A DNA stretch of 38,947 nucleotides from a bacterium (GTDB lineage: Bacteria; Cyanobacteriota; Vampirovibrionia; Gastranaerophilales; UBA9971), in assembly GCA_037147175.1 (NCBI GenBank), contig JBAWVS010000001.1:107680-146626 (forward strand). The letters run 5' to 3'. Every line of letters begins with the position of its first letter. Positions within the stretch are counted from its first letter, which is position 1. Below the pieces are notes generated by a model. The model did no database searches, had not been told where the DNA came from, and saw nothing but the letters and a program-made list of their open reading frames with translations. Of this stretch, positions 7,482-14,627 are shown one piece after another. The position numbers and the translations under genes were made by a program.

Positions 7482-9659
7482 TTATGAATAATTACGTCCG
7501 TATAATTCACTTTCTTCAATAACTTTATAGTTTTTGCTGCCCGCATCTCTTGAAATCACATAAGGAATATTAAGGTTTAAATCTTTTAATTCATTAATTG
7601 TATTAGCCATTGATTCAGGAGAGTCAGAATTGTTAGCTATCATTATATTTAAGTCGGTTTTTTGCATTAATGAAGAACATGCAGGATAAATAATAGGCTG
7701 TGCCGGCATGTCAATAAGTACAAAATCAAAGTTAGCTTTTAAGAAGTTAATGAATTCATCAAAACCATTGCTTAAAACGTAATCGTACAGATTTGTAACT
7801 CGATTGATTACAGGCAGGAATAAAAAATAATTGTTATTGATATCATCAAATTTGATTTTTAAAGCATTTTTTTCCAGCAGCATGTTCAAATAATTGCTTG
7901 AGATATATTTAGATACTGAAATTTCATTATTTATAAAACGGATAATATCAATCAAATCGTTGTTAATTTCAGATTTAACATTAAATTGTTCTTTAATTTT
8001 ATTAGAACATTTAAAATCACTGCTTATTAAGACAACTGATTTTCCTAATTTTGCAAGGTTTGCGGCAATATTTGGAGTTATGAAAGAAGAACTTCTATAC
8101 GGGGATGATGAGACAAAAGAAATAACTTTAATTTTTTTATCATATGAAAGTCTCATCAGATTTGAAGAAATATTTGCATAAGAAGCTCCGTGTATAGATT
8201 CGGTACTTTTTATCAATCCGTTTTCGGCATATTCTGCCTTAAAATATTCTGAATTTTCTATATAGGGTAAAACACCCATAGATTTATAAGATCTAAGAGC
8301 AAAACTTTCAGGATTTTCTTTAACCCAGCCTCCTAAAAATCCCGCTAAAGCGCCTGTGTATATAAAGCCGAGGAAACTTAATATTAGAGCATTGTCAGTT
8401 CTTTTAGGTTTTGACGGGTAATCAAGAACAAAAACATTATCTACAATTCCATTTTCTTTAAATTTAGCGTCAAGTTGTTTTCTTTTAAAACTTTCATAGA
8501 TATTTTTTAAAGTGTCTTCTTGATTGGTTAGTTCTTCAAGATTTAAAATTTTATTGGGAAGTTCTGATTCTGTATTTTTTAAATTGGTCATAGTGCCGGC
8601 AAGTGATGCAAGCTCGGCTCTTAAAGAAGTTGTTTCGGCCTGAACTCTCGCCATATCAAGAGCAAGGTCTTGAGAAGGCTCATCATAAAGGCCTCTTTTT
8701 ACGGAAACATCTTGCAATGATTCTTTGGTTCTACTATCGATACTGGAGTTGATAGATTTTATTTCGTTTTTTGCGGCAACAACTTCAGGATAAGCATCAT
8801 TGAATTTGCCGGTAAGATTTGCATATCTTTGCTTTGCAACAGCAAGTTCGTTATGCAAGGCTTCCAGATGACGGTCTTCTCCTATAGCTGTAGCTCTTAA
8901 TGCGGCTTTTGAATCGCTAAAACCAAGCTGCTCAGCAAAATTAGCAAGTTTTTTGTCATTATAATTAATTTGACTTTTCAAATCAGCTATTTGTTTGTCA
9001 AGGAGGTATCTTGACTGCAAAATATTAATGCTTTCCTCATTTGCATTGATTACTCCTTTTGAAATTCTATAATCTCTTATTCGCTGTCTTGCCATAGCAA
9101 GTTTATTTTCAATTTCTTTTGAATAAGTGTTTAAATATTTGCTTTGTTTAGTTTCAATAGATCTTCTTAATTCAAGATTTTCGTTTTTAAACTGGGCTAT
9201 TGTTTCAAGCAGTACAAAATCCGCTGATTTTTCGTTTGACCAGTTTAAAGAAAGAGTAAGCGTATCCGTTGAAGGAATTATTTTTGTTTTAAGTTTATTT
9301 TTAAAATAATTATGAAAATCTCTTGCGGATTTTATTTTAAGGCTTTCGAATTCTTTAGGGTATTTAACGCTTATAGTTTTGTAGATTTTATCTGACAAGC
9401 TTTCTGACTGAAGAATTTGGATAATATTGAAAAGAGGATTACTGTATCCGCTTTGAGAGGCGACACTGGAATCTCCTGTTTCTGTATCTGTAGAGACGCT
9501 GTACTGGGGGATATTCCTTATATAGATTTTCGCATCTGTTTTATAAGAAGGCTTAAAAACGAAAACTGCATAAATAAGGAACAAAGCGAAAGATGTCCAA
9601 ACACATGAACTTATAAGCTTCTTTTCCTTTGAAATTATGGATAAAAATTTTTCTGCCAT
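7482..9659 (-). CDS. Wzz/Wzc-type polysaccharide co-polymerase with degenerate BY-kinase domain
   Basis: Inner-membrane chain-length determinant of 725 residues. A transmembrane helix sits near residues 17-35, followed by a long periplasmic coiled-coil region (about 170-400), a second helix near 430-450 (LILSFLGFIYTGALAGFLGG) and a cytosolic C-terminal domain. That domain has the fold of bacterial tyrosine kinases, but the Walker A motif is lost: VSSSPYRSSSFITPNIAANL replaces the usual PGEGKS/T. Walker A' reads VVLISSDFK instead of LLIDADLR. The Walker B-like FDFVLIDMPAQ remains. Only a sparse tyrosine tail is left (NYKVIEESELYGRNYS). It probably controls chain length without ATP-driven autophosphorylation. 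It precedes the Wza-like partner's stop by 60 bp on the same transcript. Confidence 0.82.
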   Translation of the reverse strand: MAEKFLSIISKEKKLISSCVWTSFALFLIYAVFVFKPSYKTDAKIYIRNIPQYSVSTDTETGDSSVASQSGYSNPLFNIIQILQSESLSDKIYKTISVKYPKEFESLKIKSARDFHNYFKNKLKTKIIPSTDTLTLSLNWSNEKSADFVLLETIAQFKNENLELRRSIETKQSKYLNTYSKEIENKLAMARQRIRDYRISKGVINANEESINILQSRYLLDKQIADLKSQINYNDKKLANFAEQLGFSDSKAALRATAIGEDRHLEALHNELAVAKQRYANLTGKFNDAYPEVVAAKNEIKSINSSIDSRTKESLQDVSVKRGLYDEPSQDLALDMARVQAETTSLRAELASLAGTMTNLKNTESELPNKILNLEELTNQEDTLKNIYESFKRKQLDAKFKENGIVDNVFVLDYPSKPKRTDNALILSFLGFIYTGALAGFLGGWVKENPESFALRSYKSMGVLPYIENSEYFKAEYAENGLIKSTESIHGASYANISSNLMRLSYDKKIKVISFVSSSPYRSSSFITPNIAANLAKLGKSVVLISSDFKCSNKIKEQFNVKSEINNDLIDIIRFINNEISVSKYISSNYLNMLLEKNALKIKFDDINNNYFLFLPVINRVTNLYDYVLSNGFDEFINFLKANFDFVLIDMPAQPIIYPACSSLMQKTDLNIMIANNSDSPESMANTINELKDLNLNIPYVISRDAGSKNYKVIEESELYGRNYS

Positions 9660-9719
9660 ATCAATCCTTTAACTCCTTTTTTACTTTATATAATTTCTAA
9701 GAGGTTTTAAAATATTGCA

Positions 9720-10865
9720 TTATCTTCTGAAAACATAATCCATGTTGCTGTAGCCGGTGGCAAAAGAACTTACCGGATTTACAACTCTTAGCAGATAATC
9801 AAAGCCTCGAGCAATTCCTGAAGAAGCTTTCTCAGGCACAAAGACTATATCATTTGGTAACAGAACAACATCGTTTTTCATCGGGTTTACTTTTGCGGAT
9901 GTAAGCTTGCCGTTATTATCCATTCTGGAGATGATTACGGATTTTGGAGGAGAAGTAGCGCCGTAAAGATATCCGCCGGCCATGCTTATAGCTGTATTTA
10001 ATCTTGGAGAATCACTTGCGTTAAGCATTACAAGACCTGCATTATTTACATATCCCATTACTCTTACAGGGATTTGTTTTCGTGAAAAAGTTGAAGCGGC
10101 AAAATCATTGTATTTTTGTGAATCAATTGCATAAGTTGTTGATAGTTTTGGAACATAAACTACATCCCCGCTCATTAGATAAATATCCTGAGCAGAATTT
10201 CCTTTATTTACAAGATCAAGCAAATTGACATTATATTTTGTCCCATCATATTTATTTGATATTTCAATGTTTTCAAGATCTGCATCAGGAGTTATTCCTC
10301 CGGCAGCTCCGAGGATGTTAGTGAGCAAAGGGGTTTTTCTGTCAATTGCTACTGTTCTTTGTTCAGAAGTATATGAATTGGAATAAGAGGTATCTGTGTT
10401 TAATTCATAGCTTCCGGGGGATACTATGGCACCTGTTAAATAAACTATTAAAGGTTTTGTTTTAGTAAGAGTTATGGAAATCATAGGATTTTTAATGATA
10501 ACTTCAAACTTATTTTTTAATTCGTTGCGAAGTTCGTCAAGAGTTTTTCCTTGTGCTTTTGTAGCGCCTATAGGACCTATCAATATATTTCCGTCAGGTT
10601 GGACACGAACATTTTCCTGTCTGAATTCGGGAAATCCTATAAAAGATATGTCTAATACATCATTGGGACCAAGAATGTATTTTCTGGCGTAAGTATTATT
10701 TCTAACCTCCAATTTATTAGGTTCTTGCGAACTTTCTGAAACGGCACTCAAGTTTGCTTTGAGAGAAGTTCCTTCTGATGCACTGCTTTTTAAATTCGAG
10801 AAATTTGGAAAAATAAATAAACTGACAAAAACTAAGAAAGTTACTATTTTTTTCATTTTTTTCAT
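9720..10865 (-). CDS. Polysaccharide export outer-membrane protein (Wza family)
   Basis: Exported channel-forming protein for surface polysaccharide. A basic N-terminus and hydrophobic core (MKKMKKIVTFLVFVSLFIFP) form a signal peptide; no clear lipobox cysteine is present, unlike enterobacterial Wza. The poly_export domain starts at YILGPNDVLDISFIGFPEF and is followed by SLBB-type segments (VYLTGAIVSPGSYELNT and VRVMGYVNNAGLVML), ending with a short helix-like C-terminus. The ATG at 10877 abuts the AAGGAA site too closely, so the ATG at 10865 is preferred. It is the first gene of the minus-strand locus and the natural partner of the downstream co-polymerase. Confidence 0.88.
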   Translation of the reverse strand: MKKMKKIVTFLVFVSLFIFPNFSNLKSSASEGTSLKANLSAVSESSQEPNKLEVRNNTYARKYILGPNDVLDISFIGFPEFRQENVRVQPDGNILIGPIGATKAQGKTLDELRNELKNKFEVIIKNPMISITLTKTKPLIVYLTGAIVSPGSYELNTDTSYSNSYTSEQRTVAIDRKTPLLTNILGAAGGITPDADLENIEISNKYDGTKYNVNLLDLVNKGNSAQDIYLMSGDVVYVPKLSTTYAIDSQKYNDFAASTFSRKQIPVRVMGYVNNAGLVMLNASDSPRLNTAISMAGGYLYGATSPPKSVIISRMDNNGKLTSAKVNPMKNDVVLLPNDIVFVPEKASSGIARGFDYLLRVVNPVSSFATGYSNMDYVFRR

Positions 10866-10877
10866 AATATTTTCCAT

Positions 10878-11528
10878 TTCCTTTTAACTTAAATAATGAG
10901 TAATAATTAGCACTATATTTTTCTGAAAAATTTTAATAAATTAATATTTCTTTAAATAATATTGAAAATAAATTACCTGCTTTACCATATAAAAGATTAT
11001 TTGTTTTTCCTCTAAAAGGACAATTTTAAAAGTTATTTAATTTTTTTTATACTAAAACGAGTTTATATTTTCGGAAACGATGAGTTTTCGAAAATAATGC
11101 TTTTACTATCGAATGCCGCTTTTCTGCAGGTTATTAAAATCCCGAATTTATTTTTAAATCGGCATAAATCAATTTCAAAAGAAAACGAGAAATAAAAAAA
11201 TAAAGGGGTGAGTGAGTTGCTGCTGGCTATGAAAAGTGGATTGCGAGCTGAGAGCGAAGAAGGGGCTTTATCTTTTCGAAACGCAGTTGCTTTCGAGTAA
11301 TCAGGCAACGAGCCAAAAATTGCTCTCATGGACTGCTTTGAAGCAGAGGCCGTGGAAAATAAGGATTTTACGAATATTTGTTTAAAAAGGTATAAATCAA
11401 ATTAAACATAAGGCTATATACACAAGGAGGGTTTATTTCTTTGTGATGACGTATAGTATGTCATCCGTATAGTATATTTTTCGAAAAATTTTTTTTATTA
11501 TTATTTATGAATTTATGAGGAGTTAAAG
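10878..11528. other. 650-bp divergent intergenic region with several inverted repeats; candidate structured RNA or leader
   Basis: No convincing protein gene lies between the divergent export operon and the GT4/PGT operon. Visible structure: TATTTTCG/CGAAAATA arms (11066-11073, 11089-11096); ATGCCG/CGGCAT (11113-11118, 11160-11165); a nested set TGAGAGC/GCTCTCA (about 11229-11235, 11322-11328), GGCT/AGCC and GTTGC/GCAAC; a CTGCT-ttga-AGCAG hairpin (about 11333-11346); and a 14-bp A/T palindrome (11476-11489). The middle section is markedly more GC-rich than its flanks. It matches no riboswitch, RNase P, tmRNA or 6S RNA that I recognise. It may be a noncoding RNA or an operon leader; a 33-codon GTG-started frame (11208-11306, SD-like AAAGGGG) is a less likely alternative. 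Confidence 0.4.
11445..11475 (+). promoter_or_regulatory. Direct and inverted repeat upstream of the GT4/PGT operon (possible promoter/operator)
   Basis: CGTATAGTAT occurs twice exactly 16 bp apart (11450-11459 and 11466-11475), and the first copy is framed by GATGAC/GTCATC arms (11445-11450, 11460-11465). Each repeat contains TATAGT, one base from a consensus -10 box. The spacing, about 1.5 helical turns, and the position 55-85 bp before the start codon suit a regulator site overlapping a promoter. Confidence 0.4.
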
Positions 11529-12677
11529 ATGTTGTTAACAACTCCTGACAAGGAATTTACAACTATAAATTTATCCAAAAAAAATGATAGCTCAAAAAAG
11601 AAAATTGCTATTGTCTCGGATCAAATATCAGGCGGTATAGGAGGAGCTGAGAGCATAACCTTTTCTATGGCAAGAATGTATCCGGATGCTCATTTGTACG
11701 CAACTGTCGTTGATAAAAATATTCTTCCGGATGATATTTTACAAAAAGGAATAAAATCAACTTTTATACAAAATCTTCCGTTAAGTAAAAAGCTGTATAA
11801 AGCTTATCTTCCTTTAATGCCTACAGCTATTGAATATCTTGATTTACAAGAATATGACATTATTTTTTCGTCACATCATTGCGTTGCAAAAGGGGTTATA
11901 CCAAGACCCGATGCGGTTCATATCTGTTATTGCCATTCTCCGGCAAGGTATATATGGGATTTGTTCTGGACATATCAACAACTTAACGGTGTAAATAAAA
12001 TTACAAAATTCTTAAGCTCTTTTCTCTGCAACTATCTTAGAGTTTGGGATGTGACAAGCTCTGCCAGGGTTGATTATTTTCTGGCAAATTCGGGTTATAC
12101 AGCAGCGAGAATAAAAAAATTCTATAACAGGGATTGTGAAATTTTGTATCCGCCTGTAGACACCAATAAGTTTTTCCATGAAGGATACGATGATTATTAT
12201 TTAATGATAAGCAGGCTTGTCGGGTATAAAAGGTTTGATCTTGCAATAGAAGCATTTAATGAAAACGGTAAAAAACTTGTAATTATAGGCGACGGTGCAG
12301 AATTTGAAAAATACAAAAAAATTGCAAAACCCAACGTTAAACTGCTTGGAAAAGTTTCGGATGAAATTCTTGCCAAGTATATGAATAGATGCAAAGGATT
12401 TATATTTCCCGGCAAAGAAGATTTCGGTATTGTAATGGCGGAAGCGCAAGCTGCAGGCAAGCCGGTCATTGCTTTTAAAGGCGGCGGCGCTCTCGATATT
12501 GTAATAGATGGTCAGACAGGAATTCTTTTTGAAGAGCAAACTGTTGAATCTCTTGGTAATGCCATAAAAATTTGTGAAAAAAACGAATGGGATAACAGGT
12601 TTATACAAGAAAGTGCAAAAAGATTTGATAAAGAAAAGTTTAATAAAAGACTCAAACAAATAATAGAAAACACGTAA
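11529..12677 (+). CDS. Glycosyltransferase family 4 (mannosyl/rhamnosyl-type)
   Basis: GT-B glycosyltransferase of 382 residues. The N-terminal half has KIAIVSDQISGGIGGAES and the CHSPARYIWDLFW block, which is characteristic of GT4 enzymes next to polyprenyl sugar-phosphate transferases. The donor half has the E-x7-E motif EDFGIVMAE and PVIAFKGGGALD. A strong ribosome site (GAGGAG) lies 7-8 bp before the ATG. The next gene, 25 bp downstream, is the initiating PGT, so this enzyme probably adds the second sugar to the lipid-linked intermediate. It is divergent from the export operon but almost certainly serves the same glycan. Confidence 0.87.
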   Translation: MLLTTPDKEFTTINLSKKNDSSKKKIAIVSDQISGGIGGAESITFSMARMYPDAHLYATVVDKNILPDDILQKGIKSTFIQNLPLSKKLYKAYLPLMPTAIEYLDLQEYDIIFSSHHCVAKGVIPRPDAVHICYCHSPARYIWDLFWTYQQLNGVNKITKFLSSFLCNYLRVWDVTSSARVDYFLANSGYTAARIKKFYNRDCEILYPPVDTNKFFHEGYDDYYLMISRLVGYKRFDLAIEAFNENGKKLVIIGDGAEFEKYKKIAKPNVKLLGKVSDEILAKYMNRCKGFIFPGKEDFGIVMAEAQAAGKPVIAFKGGGALDIVIDGQTGILFEEQTVESLGNAIKICEKNEWDNRFIQESAKRFDKEKFNKRLKQIIENT

Positions 12678-12702
12678 TAAAAGTTATATAGAGGTAGAAA
12701 AA

Positions 12703-13449
12703 ATGTTAGCGGAAAAAACCATAGATAAAAATATTATTTCACAAGAAATTGTTGATTTTATAAAAAATTCTAATAATAGATTTGATAATATAATAAAAAA
12801 TCCTTACGAAATTTCAATTAATCTTTATAATTCAAATCAAAAAGTTTTTCAGTATTTTCTGAAAAAAATAATTGAAAAGACGATAACCATAGTAGGTCTG
12901 GCTTTGATTTCACCTGTTCTTTTTATTACTGCAGCAGCAATAAAACTGGAATCAGAAGGACCTGTGTTTTTTAAACAAAAAAGAATAGGCCAGCATGGTA
13001 AGGAATTTTATATTTGCAAATTTAGAAGCATGTACAAAGATTCCGAAAAAAAGGCTGAAGAACTGCAAAAATACAATCAAACAAACGCATTAATGTTTAA
13101 AATGTTTGATGATCCGAGAATAACAAAAGTCGGCAAATTTATTAGAAAATACAGTATTGATGAACTTCCTCAGTTATTCAATGTTCTTAAAGGTGAAATG
13201 AGTCTTGTGGGCTTCAGGCCTCCTTTACCATCCGAAGTAAGCAAATATAAGGATTTATATTATGTGCGATTTGCAATGATGCCGGGATTAACAGGTCCAT
13301 GGCAGGTAAGCGGCAGGTCAAAAATTAAAGAATTTGAAGATGTCGTAAATCTTGAATATGAATATGCAAAAGATTGGTCATTGTTTAAAGATATGCACAT
13401 ATTAATGAAAACCATTCCTGTTGTATTATTTGGAAAAGATACCGCTTAA
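12703..13449 (+). CDS. Polyprenyl-phosphate sugar-1-phosphate transferase (bacterial sugar transferase, WbaP/WcaJ C-domain type)
   Basis: Monotopic membrane enzyme that transfers a sugar-1-phosphate to undecaprenyl phosphate and starts glycan assembly. One hydrophobic segment (about residues 62-85, TITVGLALISPVLFITAAAI) precedes the catalytic domain. Conserved blocks are all present: GPVFFKQKRIG, FYICKFRSM, DDPRITKVGKFIRKYSIDEL PQLFNVLKGEMSLVGFRPPL and PGLTGPWQVSGRS. The 248-residue length shows the compact form without the CoA-binding-like domain of full WbaP. It sits directly after a GT4 gene with an AGAGGT ribosome site. Confidence 0.92.
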   Translation: MLAEKTIDKNIISQEIVDFIKNSNNRFDNIIKNPYEISINLYNSNQKVFQYFLKKIIEKTITIVGLALISPVLFITAAAIKLESEGPVFFKQKRIGQHGKEFYICKFRSMYKDSEKKAEELQKYNQTNALMFKMFDDPRITKVGKFIRKYSIDELPQLFNVLKGEMSLVGFRPPLPSEVSKYKDLYYVRFAMMPGLTGPWQVSGRSKIKEFEDVVNLEYEYAKDWSLFKDMHILMKTIPVVLFGKDTA

Positions 13450-13474
13450 TTATGAAATGAAAAATATTTTATAC

Positions 13475-13515
13475 CCTTATAAGGTCTTGACTTTATAAAA
13501 ACAAACAAATATGAT
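13475..13515 (+). promoter_or_regulatory. Promoter TTGACT-17-TATGAT with upstream 10-bp palindrome
   Basis: TTGACT (13487-13492) and TATGAT (13510-13515) are separated by exactly 17 bp. A 10-bp palindrome CCTTATAAGG (13475-13484) sits just upstream of the -35 box, where an activator or repressor could bind. It would start transcription near 13522, about 40 bp before the secreted-protein gene. Confidence 0.6.
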
Positions 13516-13563
13516 AGTTTCTAGTTATCGTACTTTAAAAAATAATTATTAAAGGGGTGAGGG

Positions 13564-13950
13564 ATGAAAAAGGAAATCTTGTTCTTGGGCTTTGCAGTGC
13601 TTATTTCCGGGGAAACAGCTTTTGCGATCGAAAATACTACAATACCCGACAAATTTTCGGGGCAAAGTTGCGGTCTTTCAGATAATAGACTTTGTGATGC
13701 CGTAACTAATATTTTAGTGAAGGAACTGCTGAAACAAACGGTTTATACTGTCGGAACACAGGTTCTTAACAAATATATGAATACAACCGTAACTATTCCG
13801 GTAACAACGACTACTCCGGTAGTTTATACTCCTGCGGCAGCACCTGTAACAACACCTGCTCCTGTTGTTTATACTCCGGCGGCAAGTCCTGCTCCTCTCA
13901 GCACAACCACAACTACTGTTCCGGAAGAACAGATGATTATTGTTAATTAA
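13564..13950 (+). CDS. Small secreted Thr/Pro-rich protein of unknown function
   Basis: I do not recognise a family. The 128-residue protein begins with a signal peptide (MKKEILFLGFAVLISGETAFA), then has a short region with two cysteines (SCGLSDNRLC) that could form a disulfide. The second half is low-complexity Thr/Pro/Ala with two copies of the unit PVVYTPAA, then a TTTTT run and an acidic end. Such tails are typical of extracytoplasmic spacer or wall/glycan-associated regions and could be glycosylation targets. The ribosome site AAAGGGGTGAGGG is strong and the gene has its own good promoter. Export is well supported; function is unknown. Confidence 0.7.
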   Translation: MKKEILFLGFAVLISGETAFAIENTTIPDKFSGQSCGLSDNRLCDAVTNILVKELLKQTVYTVGTQVLNKYMNTTVTIPVTTTTPVVYTPAAAPVTTPAPVVYTPAASPAPLSTTTTTVPEEQMIIVN

Positions 13951-14071
13951 AAATTTTACTTAACACCTGTTTGCGAAAAAAATCATTGCCTGTTTTTAAC
14001 AAGATAGGCTCTAAGAAAGCTAAACAGAAAGAAAGAGAAACTTGAAAAATTATAATTATAAGAAACAGATA

Positions 14072-14437
14072 ATGAAAAACCCTGTATCAATAAAAATTAT
14101 TTTTATGGGGTTTGGTTTGTTAGCGGGGATTTTATTTAGTTCAGTTGCTTTTGCGACAGCATCAAAAATTGTTCTTTTTTGTTCAAGTTGGAGTATGCAA
14201 TGCAGAGAAGCACGAACAGCCTGTTTTTCTCTTGCGCAGGAAACCGGTATAAATTTTACTGATTTGGATATAGACCAAAAATCTTCACTGCAAAAAGCAA
14301 ATAATTTAGGACTGAGCTTTCCTTCGGCAATTCCGTATCTTTATATCATTGACAAAAAAGGCAATGTTATAAAAGGAAAACTTTACAACGGAGAAGCTTT
14401 GCAGGAGTTGAAACAGGAAATAATTAAATATACCTGA
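14072..14437 (+). CDS. Exported thioredoxin-fold protein lacking the first active-site cysteine
   Basis: A signal peptide or anchor (MKNPVSIKIIFMGFGLLAGILFSSVAFA) is followed by a compact thioredoxin-like domain of about 90 residues: KIVLFCSSWSMQCREA, then FTDLDID, and a cis-Pro loop FPSAIPYLYIIDKKGNVIKG. At the usual W-C-x-x-C site the sequence reads W-S-M-Q-C, so the nucleophilic cysteine is Ser and only the second Cys remains; another Cys lies three residues before the Trp. It may act as a chaperone-like or mono-thiol protein. A TTG at 14042 could extend it by 10 residues; the ATG is preferred because it gives a canonical signal peptide. Both ribosome sites are weak. Confidence 0.6.
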   Translation: MKNPVSIKIIFMGFGLLAGILFSSVAFATASKIVLFCSSWSMQCREARTACFSLAQETGINFTDLDIDQKSSLQKANNLGLSFPSAIPYLYIIDKKGNVIKGKLYNGEALQELKQEIIKYT

Positions 14438-14471
14438 GCTAATAATTAAAAACTATCTCGATATTAGCTCA
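14435..14471 (+). terminator. 10-bp inverted repeat TGAGCTAATA/TATTAGCTCA at the stop of the thioredoxin-like gene
   Basis: The arms are perfect and the first includes the TGA stop codon; the loop is 17 bp. There is no direct T-run, but a second small hairpin AATTAT-tcgg-ATAATT and a T8 run follow within 50 bp. It may terminate or attenuate transcription before the histidine kinase gene. Confidence 0.35.
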
Positions 14472-14597
14472 TATGTGAGAATTATTCGGATAATTATTGG
14501 TATTAATTTTTTTTGGAACTTTTACAAAAATAATTAACGGGAAAAAATAACGTTATTCTACTTAGTGATGTTTTTTTATATAAAGTATTTCATTATG

Positions 14598-14613
14598 TTT
14601 TTTATATAAAAAA
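14598..14613. repeat. 16-bp A/T palindrome upstream of the histidine kinase
   Basis: TTTTTTATATAAAAAA is a perfect palindrome directly before the GGAG ribosome site. A near copy (ATGTTTTTTTATATAAAG) lies about 30 bp upstream, giving two A/T boxes that could be bent DNA or binding sites. This is the only structure seen between the 14435-14471 hairpin and the start codon. Confidence 0.35.
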
Positions 14614-14627
14614 TGGAGTCCTGATTT

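Noticed and set aside
11063-11329. An 88-codon open frame on the minus strand in the divergent gap
   Set aside because: It has no ribosome site, overlaps the inverted-repeat structure and has a composition unlike its neighbours; it looks like a by-product of a structured or repeat region.
13564-13950. Calling the Thr/Pro-rich secreted protein a pilin or adhesin
   Set aside because: No pilin cleavage motif, anchor or known binding domain is visible; only a signal peptide, one Cys pair and a low-complexity tail.
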